Positions 20,874 through 32,971 of a stretch of 64,000 nt of DNA are shown in pieces. The position numbers were made by a program, and so were the translations under genes. This DNA comes from Odiellus spinosus (taxonomy: Eukaryota > Arthropoda > Arachnida > Opiliones > Phalangiidae). The DNA lies in NCBI GenBank assembly GCA_963920705.1, contig OY987236.1, positions 11,208,190-11,272,189 on the forward strand. Direction: 5' to 3'. Positions within the stretch are counted from its first letter, which is position 1; every line of letters starts with the position of its first letter. The notes below the pieces were generated by a model that did no database searches, had not been told where the DNA came from, and saw only the letters and a program-made list of their open reading frames with translations.

Positions 20874-23800
20874 AGACGCTAAAAATTCGGATATTAAAAA
20901 TCTATAGGATACTTTTCTTGGCTTGTTTTTGTTTTAATAAGAGTGGGTACTTTTTTTTTTTTTTTTTTTTTTTATTATTTTGGTATAACCCCACGTGCCA
21001 ACCCCATTCCATAATTCTCGACCAGGTTTTTGCGATTAATTTATTTGTAATTTTGTTTTAGTTAGATTTTTAAAAATTCGTAGTTACGCATTAAAAACGT
21101 TAGTTTGATCTCTTTCATTTTTTTTTTTCTTTAATCGCCTAGAATAGTATTTTAATTTTTGTTTTTAACCTATTCAATAGTATCTTCAATGCGTAATAAA
21201 TGTAACAAGTATTAATAGATAATGTAAATATGTATTATCATTGCTACAGATAATTAAAATTACTCTAATGTGATGTTAAATATTAATTTATTAACCTAAT
21301 GGGTCTTGGAAAAAACGTGATTTTTAATTGAAATTTTACCGCCATCCATATTGTTCGATGCGCTAATATAGAAGACTGCGCAATGTAGTGCAGGGCTGTA
21401 CATAATGCCCTAGTTTCAGCATTTGACTACTAGCAAGGATTGATGGATCATCCTTGCTACTATTAAATATTAATTAAATACATTAGACTAACTAAAAAAT
21501 CGATTCTGAGAGGTTCGATTTGACTAATAATACTTTTCTATAAATATATGTAAGTAATACAGCCAAAACGGTTTCAGAAATCGCAAGTTTATGGCTCACT
21601 AATTAGACTACTAAAATAATAATATATTTACAGCCCTTCGTAAATGTTCCATAACTTCCATTATGCAATAATGCAATGAGAGAACGTCGTCTGAACAAAG
21701 TCACGTGGTTACAATCACATTTGTAGTAGAAAATTTGCCGTGGTAGGGTTGTCATTGTCGCGCTCTCGTTTTATCTCATTTTAATTTGTAAATATCCGTC
21801 GTGCTTTCGTAATTTTATACTAATTGGCAGAAAGAAGGATTCCTTAAATCGGTAATTTTATTTTTACATTCTAATTAACGGGTAGTCTGGGCTTATCTTT
21901 TAAAAGTTGAATTAAACTAAGCCTTGGCTTCCATTGTCATAATAATTCGAGGCTCGAGCCTTATTATAAGCAAGTTCTTCGTTACGATGTATAGCAATGA
22001 TAAAAATTAGTTGAATAACAGAATTTGATGCCATTTTTAGTTTTTGACACATTTAATTGGATTTACATACAACGGTTACAAAATACACATTTAAAACAAT
22101 ATGGTGCTCTTTAAAACACTTCATTTTTTGCCCTAGGCCCCAATATTAAAAGGGGGGTCGCGCATCACCTTTAAATTTCAAATTGATATGAACGGGTAGA
22201 TGCGGTCCGAAAGCTGGAGTTACAGCTATGACTACGGCACTTCCACCGCTATTACCTGTTCCCATCCTTTCAAAAATTAGTGGCGGGAAAGGTGCCGCCC
22301 CCTCAATGGAGGATGTTTAGTAAACGTGGGGTTAAAATTTTTGTTGATTTTGGTCAATTTAAAAACTTTGGCAGCGGTTTTTTTCCAATATATATATTTA
22401 TAGGTATACTTAACAATAGTAACTGGTTTTTTGATTTTTGTTAAAATTGAAGTTTTTGGGATTGGTTTAAATTACTTCTCGTTAGAAGATTGAAAGTCGA
22501 TCTTACAAAAAGCAGTATAAATTGTGAAAAAGTACAAATAACTTTGTGTGTGGATTATCGGCCAGTTTATATTATTTGATTTCAATATTTAATATTAAAA
22601 AATAAGTTCACGATTCATAGATATAACATTTTCATGTTTCGATATGATATTTTTTTTTTTTTTTTTTTTTGGTTTAATTCCGGTAAAATGTATATATAGT
22701 ATCCAAAAACTACGGAATAATTTACTTATACTAAAACCATACACAATGATTTTTTTTAAACTAATTAGTAGGAAATCAATGTAAAAATTCTTCGTATCAA
22801 AACATTTTTGCCAGTTTCTTTAGAAGCGAATACATGAACTTCTTATATCTATGATGGTTTGATTTATCATTTTAATTTAAATCCCAGGGCTGCCTGTAAC
22901 TTTTCAGATCTTCATTAACCGTTCCCAAATAATTTTTAAGATATGTCACTTTTTAAAATCTACTATCAACATTTTTCAGTAATTAAAAACTTAACCTTCA
23001 TCATTAAGCCCGAAACAACGATTGCTTTGTGCGCAAAATTATAGATTAATAAGTCATAACATCTAACATCAAATTTGTATTATAGCGCATAATTTCAAGG
23101 TTTTTTGTTGGCGCTTTTTGACTATAACTTCAATATTTTTGGGAAAACTCTACAACCATAACGAGGAGCTAAAATCTATTTATATAATATGATTTGATTT
23201 CACAACATTTTTTAATTTTATTCAACCCCTTCAACTTTACTTACTTTATATTTTAGGCAGCCCCGTGTTAATATTATAATTAAACACTAGATCGCGTGCC
23301 AATATTTTACTTCGCAATTATTTTTAACTATACCTTTGCCTCCATTCTTGGATGGTTAAACACTTTACTCTCTAATATAATTTTCTTTTTCAATCAATCA
23401 ACGTTGAATAATTACATCTGTTTTGATAAAAACCCAAGTTTTTTTTGGCAACTTCTTACAATATTATGTATTTACAAACAGCGCAAAATTTCTTTCCGGG
23501 CACGTGAGATATGTCGCATTATTTACGAAATACATTATGACGAAATTATTTACGGTTAAAATTATCAGTTCTCAATCTACAAAAAATAATCTAAAACATT
23601 TATATTACATACATCTAGCCAAATATTGAGCGGGAAAACAATGTTTAACAACCTAAACTCGAAAAACAATTGCACTTAGCAAAGATCGTTAATCGTTTCG
23701 TAATTAACAAATGCATATATAATATATTGGTATAAAAAGTTAAAAACTATATCTACTAGCCTCGCGTCTATAATTTAAAATAGTTAATTAACAATAATGC

Positions 23801-23934
23801 GTCAGTGTGCTGCGGTTTGTAATATAGCGCTTGTTTTCAATAATTGGTCAATTTTTCTTCTTCAAAAAAGGCTTAGTGTTGCGTGTCGTTTTTAGTTGTT
23901 CGATTTATCTTGGAATTACGCCATCCCCTTGCCT
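20874..23934. other. CKAP5 3' end and intergenic stretch
   Basis: Probably contains the 3' untranslated region of CKAP5 (an AATAAA lies at 21195-21200) and that of the minus-strand gene ending at 23935. Poly-T tracts lie at 20950-20974 and 22651-22670. Apart from the candidate exon at 22146-22301 I see no coding signal. Confidence 0.45.
22146..22301 (-). CDS. Orphan candidate last exon, 51 codons plus stop
   Basis: On the minus strand an open frame runs into TAA at 22148-22146 and reads like real protein (it contains ERMGTGNSGGSAVVIAV and FGPHLPVHINLKFKGDARPP). Codon use is unlike the surrounding AT-rich DNA. Just upstream lies a branch-point-like TACTAAAC followed by pyrimidines and an AG at 22303-22302, which would begin the exon in phase 0. 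None of the donors I found in the membrane-protein gene at 23935-29490 ends in phase 0, so I could not join it to that gene. It may be an alternative 3' exon, a separate small gene, or an exon relic. Family unknown. Confidence 0.35.
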   Translation of the reverse strand, partial: GAAPFPPLIFERMGTGNSGGSAVVIAVTPAFGPHLPVHINLKFKGDARPPF

Positions 23935-26900
23935 TTAAACCTCTTCGACAGTGACCCCAGAGTTTTGACTCGGCTGGCTTGGCATATTTTGGAAATTCGA
24001 TGACACTTGAAATCCATGGTTAGGCGTCGGTTCCATTTGATAGGGGTTCGTGGTGCTGTACAATATTGATAAATTCGATGATATGTTATTAGAAGAAGGT
24101 TATAACAAGGAAATGTGGATCCACCGACTATAATACGAAAGTGGGGTTTTTTGTATTGGCTGTATAAAGTCCATAATCAGTGGCGACTACCAAAGACAAA
24201 TGAGATGGCAGATAAAAAAGGTTCATACTAACCTCGTGTGGTAAGTGTTATGAGTGACGTTCTTGATTTCGACCAGCCGAAGAGCTTGTATGGGTACCGC
24301 TACCACTTCCATGGTACGGCGTAGGACCTCGAAGAGTGGAACGGTCGCGTTGGCCAATGCTCTGAGAATATTTTGTAAGAGGATAAAAGGGGGAAGTATC
24401 AGGGCGTTGAATGTGAAAACCAAGAGAGGTTTGATTAGAAGATCCGTCAGTCTTATCAGGGTTCCCGTTAGCAAGTGACCACTGATTCGAGCCACGAACG
24501 ACAGCAATTCCAGAAATAAGGCAATAACAAAATCGGCCACTGGTTGAATGAACGCGAAAAATTCGCCCCAATATTGGTGGCCGTAACTTTTCACTCTGCG
24601 CGTTGAAAAAAAAAATGAATAGATAATTGTGACATATGCTTTTTAGTATCAAAAAAGGAATTCGAAGTAAAACAGTATAGACCTATTACTATCAGCCTAA
24701 TATAGTTCAATAATAGGATCACCATTATCTTCAGATCAATGAGGCGAAAGTCACGTCCATTTGACATTCTAGATATTACCTCTCAACCAGTGAGACAAAA
24801 CTAGCCCCATAGGCCTTGTCAAGCCATTATCACCCTAACAATGAAACTAAAGTCACTCCAGGCAACTTTCAAGCCAGTACTTAACGACCAATAAGACAAA
24901 AGTTATCCCTATAGGTCACTTTCAAGCCATTTCCTCTCAAACAGACAATAAGACATAAATCGCCACGGGAAATACTGATAAACTATTATCTCACGACCCC
25001 TATAAGTCTCTTTCAAGTCATTTCCCCCCAACGTCCGACCAGGCAATATGTTATCATTAACTTTCAAGTAATTATTTCATAACCAATTTGAGATAAAAGT
25101 CAACCCAGGGCCACTTTACTATATCGTTTAACTCCTGAAGAATCTGACGAAAATTTACATCATAATGCAATATTATAAATTACCATATAAAAAGTAAAAT
25201 TTATTTTCCCATATGATTGACCTCTCTGAATGAAAATTAAAACTTGCGTATATCCCATAAAACCTTGAAATTTTAGCACCAATATTTAATATAAATTAAA
25301 ACTGCAAGAACCTGGGAAGAGTTGATGCTTCTTCTCAAAGATCCAATGTCTCTCTTCATATTTGTCGTGATTATGGACAATGTATAGTGAAAGAGAAATT
25401 CTGATATTACTTACGCTGTGGATAAGGGACTCAGTGTTCTGCATGGTTCGTGGTAGTCAGGATTCAAATTACTGCAGTTCCATTCGTCAAATTTATACTC
25501 CAATCTCGGAGAATTATTTGGAGGATTCAGATCGAATATTTTAGGGAATTTTGGCCCTCCACCACCTTTCTTTTGGGATAAGGAATTGTCCTTGGGGATT
25601 TTTGGTTCTCGAGGTTCTCGGACGGGGAAATGAGGAGCTTTCATTTTTTTCACAAATTGTTGGTGCCATTTTGGTTTTTTGGGATCTGGAACCATATCTG
25701 AACATTTTCAATGTAAACGTTTAGATATAATTTACATTAGGTACTTTTAAAGATCAAAATAGGTGTGAAAATTCAAATCAAGTTACTTTATTGAATTTTT
25801 CTGTACCTAATTTATGCTAGTGGTGAATCAAATAGATCGAATCTTAATTAAATAAAATTGGAATAATTAACTTAATCCAATTATTGAAGGAGTTATTCAT
25901 TTTTATGTGAACAGAAATTTTAGTAATTTTCCTTGCACCTGTATAAGTGTTCCAACATTAGCGCTTCGGTGGTCACAGTGAAGCTGACATTCAGTGAATT
26001 TCGGGGCTTTTAATACGAATATACACAAGATTTTTAGCCCATTAGAAACTACCAAAGAAAATATGTACTCTGGTACTTTTGAAATTAATTAAATAGATCC
26101 AATTAAATTGAGGCTGTCGCCATTTATTTTAATGATCTTTCTGAAAATGCTAATCAAATGCATGGAGCTCATGTGTAAGCAAAAACAAACTATCTGCGAC
26201 ATCGTCAACCGCCGATTTCTTGAGGGGATTTCATGCAAAAACCTTACAAAATCTCTCTTACGTCATCATTAACGATCAAAGAATAATATAGTTATCTCTA
26301 GATTTGTCGCGGGCTTTCGTAAAAATGAATAAATTAAAGTTATAGCGCGGGTGTCGATTCACGCCCAAAGTTCGTTGGATAGCTATGTTACCGGCGGAAT
26401 AACACAAATTACGCTAAAAATTAAAATTTCTCTCGAAAACTATCGGGTCAAATCGCGAGTTTCTGTTTTGCAAGAAAACGGTTAAATATTTTTCATTGAA
26501 AATTAGTTTATAATTAGGGAAAATCTTGGTTCACAAAACCAACTCGTTTATAATATTTGAACTAGACTAATAATTTCACTTCTTTTGGATTAATAAAGGT
26601 TTAATTAGCAATAACAAGATCCAAAGGAATTGTTGAAATAAATCTCGAATACACTGAAAATTCGAAAACAAAAAACGTTTTCCATACTTCTTTAGAAGCA
26701 TTCAAATGTAAGGTTTACAAATTATAAAGTTAGTCAATTCAATTTCGAGTTGACAGCATGTGCAAAGCTAGGTTCCCTCTATTTGCAAGTCAACAGCTCG
26801 AGGTAGATTATTGCCAATATTATTTTTAGGCGATTTACAAACTACCTTGATTTATGGTTTCATCATCCCTTTAACGGGATATTCGACTTTGAAACAAGTA

Positions 26901-29490
26901 ATTTCTAATTGATTTAGACTGAAACATTATTGAAACTCGCCACAAAAATTTCGTAATTCGCTGTTATTTATCAAAGTTGAGAAAATAGTCTCGAAGATAT
27001 TTCAAATTTATTTCAAAATGTCTGAATTATTGATGCCAATGAGAGCGAGGGGTCAGACACTCTTGAATTCGTTGTACACCTGAGTTCACTGAGTTCAACT
27101 TTGACAGTGCATTGAGTTCGAACTCTTATGAACTCCGAGTTTAGCTTTGATAGTGCAAAGAGTTCAACAATTTCGAGTTCGCGAGTGTCTGCCCCCTAGA
27201 ATGAGAGTTCGTATTTGAATTGTCACTTGTGCATGATCCGAAAGAGATTTTTGTTAGAACTATCGCGCTTTAGAGTTAAATTGATTCGCGCACCATTTAT
27301 AAACGATATTTCTTTGGCCTTAGCAATTCAGTTTTCTCAAGATTAACGAAAAAGATTTTGGCTTAACGAGTCTAGTTCGCTACTTTGAAAACTAACTTTA
27401 TGAAGTAAGTTACCGCGAAACCTTTTTTAAGTTCAAATCGTATAAAAATAACTTGTTATGAGAGTCTAATATCCCTTTAAATAATAAAAAAATACTGACC
27501 TTCACCATCATTCAGATTGATTTCTACACAAGCTCCTTTATCGGGGCTTGTTGTAGGATCGGATCCATTTGTACCTTTAAATTTAATAAAATAAAAAAAT
27601 ACCAAAAGACCCAATTTTATTAATTACTAATACCTCGCGCAATATTTTTTTTAAGTCTAATTAACATGCAACAACAGCGTTACCATAATTTTGAGATTCA
27701 TCATGTTCTGATTTTAGGCCAGACGTGATACTAGTATAGAAACAAAAGTTGACTATACTTAAAATAAGTCCCCAAAAGTATTTAAAAGTTAAAACTGCTC
27801 TAACCTTTCGGTTTTTGGCATTTTTGGTACAGCCATGGGCTGGCTACCGCCTTTAACTATAACATTGACCTGCTTTGACCCCGTGTATATAACGCTGGCC
27901 TCTTTTGGTCCTTTAGATTTTAACGGTTCCAATTCACCTAAAAATATTCCACCAATAATTTTGACAAAGACTATATACTAATTAGTTTTATTTATGGACC
28001 ATTTTTTTATGATGAATCCGATCAAACAGATTTACTTTCAAGCTTCAAAACAAACAATCAGAAAGGATGATGTTTTAAAATACAATCTGGATATTTAAAA
28101 AAAATTATATCATCTCATAATTCTATGTTTTTTCTTACACTTGATTTGCAGACAATCTGGGTAATTTGAGTTATTAAGAATTATATCTAGTTGACTAGAC
28201 TTGATTTTAAATTATTCAGTTCTAAAATTATCAATACGGCCCACAAGGTTAATATATAACGCGTGTAGAAGTGTTCAAAGAGAAGCTTAACTTTCAGGGG
28301 CTATTTTCGCAACTATTTCCTACGGGGCGCCTGTAGAAATGTTTGAATAGCACGACTTTGGGGTTCAGAGAGAAGCCTAATTTCCAGGGGAAATTTGAAG
28401 AAAATCTTCAAATCATCCCCTTTTGTACAAGAATTCAACATAAAATAGTCATTCAAAATATGAAAGAACTCTTATCTAAATAGCCAAAAATCGTATTTTC
28501 TTAAAATTATCCGATTTATTTTTAAGAAAATGTATTTTCGGTATTAAAATCACGTTGTGCCCTATTTTTCTCCATTTTAAAATCTTCTTGGAGCGGATGC
28601 GAAACATATGTTAACCGCTGGGGGCCCAAGATCTTGAAATATAACCTCTTATACTTATTTAATGATCGGAAGGAGGGTATAAAATCAATATGCAAGGTCA
28701 AGAACCTCATAACCCAAGGGCCTTCCATTTTTTTAACGCCTTATAATGATTTATTTCCGTACACAGTCGCTACGCCCCAAATTTTAATAACTTAGGCCTA
28801 TTTTTTTAACCCTAATCTCGATGGAGGATTAAAATCCAGAGAACAAAAATATAATTTTAATTATTTACCTTGTTTCGTATTTTCGGCTCCATCGCCCGTT
28901 TCGTCTGATTCTTGGGTCACTGGGTTCTTGACCTTGCCAATTTTTCGAAACTTTGTGAAATTTCCAACAAGACTTATAAAACAATCATCGGATAAACATT
29001 GATCTGATAAATCCATGGGCTTCTTACCATCTTGGAGAAGCTCGAACCTAGAATACCTGCTCTTCCAAACGGTTAAACCAAAAGCGGAAGTTGGTCCCCG
29101 GGATGCTGGGAACGCGGAGAGAGTGAAAACAGTTTTATCGATCCCCCTATAATATATAATCTTCGTTTACTCGAAACTCTGGGAATTAATTCGCTCTACT
29201 GATTTGTCCGATAGATTAAAGGATACGAAAAGAAAGGCATTTACTTTAATTCTTCTTTTATAATTTATTTAAAATTGCAGCGAGTTGTTTTGGGAAATGT
29301 GCCACTCTCATTAACTACAAGGAGACTGTACTCTAGAGGAGCGTGAGATAACCAATGACAATCGCTCGTTTCCGGCCAGATTACGTCAGAGTCTTGGATC
29401 TTACTACTAGCGTAGAGCAACGAGGATAAGAGATAAAAGCTAAAGAGGATAGCACAGTAGAAGCCTAGGAAAAGTGTTTTGGCGTTGTCG
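23935..29490 (-). CDS. Unrecognised multi-exon membrane protein
   Basis: Seven exons join in one coherent frame: 29146-28869, 27937-27805, 27730-27684, 27574-27500, 25697-25415, 24595-24233 and 24055-23935 (stop TAA at 23937-23935). Phases agree at every junction, which strongly supports a real gene of at least 432 residues. The middle is polar and low-complexity (acidic, then Pro/Lys-rich with a GGGG run). The exon at 24595-24233 is hydrophobic, with two probable membrane helices around FVIALFLELLSFVA and LLIKPLLVFTFNALI. The tail is Gln/Asn/Ser-rich and ends VTVEEV. A likely first exon (open frame 29519-29265) encodes a signal-anchor-like FYCAILFSFYLLSSLLYA followed by a Cys-containing stretch, and could splice in phase 2 near 29367, but I found no in-frame ATG. 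I recognise no family and assign no function. Confidence 0.7.
24718..25120. repeat. Degenerate tandem repeat, unit about 50-55 bp
   Basis: Roughly eight diverged copies of a unit resembling ATTATC...ACCAATGAGACAAAAGTCA...CCATAGGTCACTTTCAAGCC. The phrase CTTTCAAG(C/T)C(A) marks most unit ends. It lies in the intron between the exons at 25415 and 24595 of the membrane-protein gene. Confidence 0.55.
26871..27480. mobile_element. Dispersed TTAA element, inverted copy, in the membrane-protein intron
   Basis: Starts TTAACGGGATATTCGACTTTG and ends GAGTCTAATATCCCTTTAA, with TTAA on both sides. Relative to the copies at 20051 and 62417 it is inverted: its right end is the TACTAGACTCTGATAA-type terminus. 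The interior holds a nested stretch rich in GAGTTC repeats (27060-27200) that the other copies lack. 610 bp, non-coding. Confidence 0.65.
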
Positions 29491-29519
29491 TCATGACAAC
29501 GATGTTGTCCAAGGCTTAA

Positions 29520-29598
29520 CTAGTAAATTAATACGCCTCTCTGTCGCTGTTTGGCGCAGTTTGTTGAAATTTCACAAGGGAAAGAGCGATTGAAAAAT
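29520..29598. promoter_or_regulatory. Putative divergent promoter, membrane-protein gene and TMEM41B
   Basis: Fewer than about 110 bases separate the earliest likely coding region of the minus-strand gene (open frame reaching 29519) from the TMEM41B start codon at 29599. Both genes therefore probably share a short bidirectional promoter. No TATA box is obvious; the string CTGTTTGGCGCAG is GC-richer than its surroundings. Inferred from gene arrangement only. Confidence 0.45.
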
Positions 29599-30922
29599 AT
29601 GTCGGACAGTTCGGTGAGGAAGAGATTGAATGTAATATTGGAAAATGAAACGAATGGACAAGATTCCAAAATCGAAAATGTGAAATTTAAAGGTAACAAT
29701 TTTTTTTTGACATTTATTTAGCTTTGAAACAAACTACTTATAATTTGCGAAACTAAATGGGCACAAAAATATATTGAATATTAGGCCTTGGTTAATTAAA
29801 AAACCTTGACGGCTTCAGTAAGAACTTCTGTTGCATAAGTTTTTGATAACTCATCCTTGAGCTCATTTATGATTGTTTACTGGGTGAGATTTTCATCATC
29901 TGTTTTTTAATTTTAGAAAATAAAGATGGAGGAAGCACAAGGTTCGCGCTGCTCGTACTTGCAGCTATTTTTGTAACGTCCGTATCATGTTTAGCAATAA
30001 CTTATTACAATTTTCCAAAGCTCGATGAGTAAGTGAATCACGTTTAACCCTTCTTGTTTGATTGAATGGAAGACCAAAATTGATTTTCAGAGATGAATCG
30101 CAACATTTCAAATTACCTAAAAATATAGATGATGCGAAAGCTCTTGGGAAAGTCCTAAATCATTATAAGGAACGATATTATTTCACCGTTATGGGTGGTT
30201 TCTTCATGACTTACATATTGTAAGTTTATTGAACTAAACACAGACAAGTTGAGTACGAGTTTTAATGTATATTTTACCCAAATAATTAGCCTGCAATCTT
30301 TTGCCATTCCTGGTTCAATTTTTCTCAGTATTCTTTCGGGGTTTCTATTCCCATTTCCAGCCGCACTGTTTCTCGTTTGCCTTGTAAGTTAAATTTTCAA
30401 AATCATTTAATAATTGATATTATATTAATTTAACATTCATTACTCTCAGTGTTCAGCATTGGGTGCTTCATTTTGTTTTTTATTATCATACCTTGTTGGT
30501 CGAAAATTAGTCACCAAATACATTCCTGGAAAAGTCGCTGAATGGTCCCAGCACGTAAGATAGATGATTATTTACTAAAAACGTTAATAAACTTTTAAAA
30601 TGTTTTATTCTAGGTTAATAATCATCGTTCCAACTTGTTAAACTACATCATATTTTTGAGAATCACTCCATTTTTACCAAACTGGTTTATTAATATTACT
30701 TCACCGGTAATTAACGTTCCTTTGTTACCTTTTTTCGTCGGAACGTTCTTAGGAGTAGCTCCTCCGTCATTCGTAGCCGTTAGAGCGGGTACAACTCTTC
30801 AAGAGTTAACCTCATCGAGAGACGCCCTTTCATGGTCCAATTTACTCTTGTTAGCCGTATTTGCCCTTTTAGCGATGGCTCCTGTTTTATTTAAGAAACG
30901 TTTAAGTCAAATGTTCCAATAA
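29599..30922 (+). CDS. TMEM41B: TMEM41B (stasimon), VTT-domain ER phospholipid scramblase
   Basis: Exons 29599-29692, 29917-30028, 30091-30219, 30290-30383, 30450-30554 and 30614-30922, giving 280 residues against 291 in human. The family protein is an ER scramblase needed for autophagosome formation and lipid mobilisation, working with VMP1. The N terminus is polar; a first membrane helix covers about residues 40-60 (LLVLAAIFVTSVSCLAITYY). The VTT/DedA-like core follows: IPGSIFLSILSGFLFPFP with its re-entrant-loop Gly residues, then GASFCFLLSYLVGR, LRITPFLPNWFINITSP and FFVGTFLGVAPPSF, all hallmarks of the TMEM41/DedA fold. The C terminus is basic (FKKRLSQMFQ). All junctions have GT-AG ends and matching phases. 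TMEM41A is less likely because of the close match around PNWFINITSPVI. Confidence 0.92.
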
Positions 30923-32971
30923 CTGAAAATATCTTTAATTTATAAGTAATTAAATATCGTTATCAAAAAATGTTTGTTTAAGTTTTAAAGAACATTTATA
31001 TATAGTAATATCTTAAAAAGAGTGAAAATTGTCGTACATTCAAATTAGATTATAAATTTATAATTGAAATAGTCCTATATAAACTTGTATAAAATGATCC
31101 TATAAAGACCTATAATAGTTAAATTAGATTAGGTTTACAATAATTAATTAGGAATTAACTCAAATAAGGGTGTGATTATTATTAAATAAGCGGTACACGT
31201 AGTAATTACTAGTTAAAGACCAATTTAAAAAAAAAAAACGCTCTAATTTTTAAGCTCAAAAATAGCACTAAGGAGCTAACTTATGACTTTATGCCATTGG
31301 TATTAAAGAAAACAAAAACACGTAAACTATGCAATTCAAGTGATTAGATCTGCAGTAGTCCAATTTTATTCCTATTTCAGCACACATTTTTTCCAAAAAT
31401 CCAAAACACATTTTGACAGAAAAAAAAAAATAACCTATGATAAGAGATCCTTTATTTTCCTTAATCATTTAATATTAAAATTTAGATATTATAATAGGAG
31501 AGTGAAAACCAAAAAAGGCTTGAAAAAAAATGTTTTTGCAGAGAATATTATAAACCATTTTCTTCTCATAAAATTTTGTGCAGTGGTTGGAATTTTTAAA
31601 CCAGAATTTTAAATAAATCAATATAATCAAATGGTGGTTCTGATTGACTTTATTTAGACCCCATTTTTTTTATTATTTTAATAACCGGTCTCATTTCGGA
31701 CCAATTTTACATGTAATAACATGAGTTTATAAGTGAAATCATAAGCTTATAATAAAATAAGGTGGAGCTGAAGCTTTTGTCGTCTGCTAAGATGTTGATC
31801 CCTAATCCCTATGCTCTCTGCTTAAACCATAGCCTCCTCGATCACGCGCTTCGGCTGCTCTATAGCGCGAGCGCAGCCGAAGCGCGTGATCGAGGAGGCT
31901 ATGCTTAAACTAAATACCTCAAGTTTTCGACGTCGACCCACACGGCGGCGTGGCAATACATGTAGTTTCTTTTTGGCATAATTTGCGAGATAATTTGTAT
32001 TAATTTATTATCACACAGTTGTGGCATAAACTCTTTAAATTAGGTAAAAATGAAGAGGTGAAAGGATCTAGAACACTAGCTATTTCTTTATAATGTCTAT
32101 GGAACAAACAAGCTCATTTTTTTACACAAGAAGTACTTGTCAATATTAAGATGCTTGTTTATATAATTAGGCTTAAGTCTAAAATCAAATATTTTGCATA
32201 ATGTATTGGTTGTTGGTACATGATTATATATATTTTGTCAGTTTGAAACATTAATATATTATGCTTATTTTAAAAATTATGGTTTATAAGCATTTTTAAG
32301 TAATTAATCAAATTTTTTCGACGGCTAGCTTTATTACTAATTTGAATTTGCCGGAAGTCGGTGCTATACAATCTTTCCTTTTTATTTCCAGCCCTTTGTT
32401 TCACCCACCCAAAATTCTTTTTGGAGATTTCCCGGTGAGCATTCAGCATTTAGAAAATGGCTATCGCATCGCTTGTCAAGTGATGCCGGATCAAAGTCAT
32501 TATTGATTTTCCGAGTTGATTGGGTTTTAAAATAGATTATGCTTCAAGTTATCTATTAATCTAGAATTTGAACGCGGGGCTTTGATTTACGGTGGTTGTA
32601 AGTATTTGAATTCGTTTTAAACATTGTAAAAGTTCGATATTTTCCTAAGCCTTGTTTTACCCTCGCATGCCTGGTGGCAACTGGCAAGTCAAAGGGGCGT
32701 TTTTTGAGTTATTTTTGACCTTAAACGCTAATATAGTTATATTATAACTAATATAATCCGTCGTTTCCAAATCTAGTTAATTTCGACTAATTCATGTACC
32801 GTTTTGTTAATTTAACTAATTTTAAACTCATTTTTAACATAATGTTTGATTTAGGTCACAAAGTAAATTCTTAATTACCTAATTAGAGCTTACCGGTGGT
32901 ACCTGGCTTCCTTTCAGAATAAGCAACCAGTTTTATTAAAGATTGTGGATTAGTAACAAACATCTTAAACC
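30923..32971. other. Intergenic stretch between TMEM41B and AP-2 alpha
   Basis: Contains the TMEM41B 3' untranslated region (an AATAAA lies at 31612-31617), a foldback element at 31775-31930 and probably untranslated first exon(s) of AP-2 alpha. A GTAAGT at about 32598 (GGTTGTAAGT) could be the donor of such an exon. No coding sequence seen. Confidence 0.4.
31775..31930. mobile_element. Foldback element with a perfect 31-bp hairpin
   Basis: The arms at 31828-31858 and 31873-31903 are perfect inverted copies (CATAGCCTCCTCGATCACGC...) around a 14-base loop. The stem is GC-rich inside AT-rich DNA. Outside the stem, weaker inverted similarity continues (GTCGTCTGCTAAG on the left, TTTTCGACGTCGAC on the right). 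The outer left part (GTCTGCTAAGATGTTGATCC) matches, inverted, the element at 53773-53905. No gene inside. Confidence 0.7.

Noticed and set aside
24248-24652. 134-codon minus-strand frame
   Set aside because: It is the out-of-frame reading of the hydrophobic exon at 24595-24233. The phase from the neighbouring exons selects the other frame.
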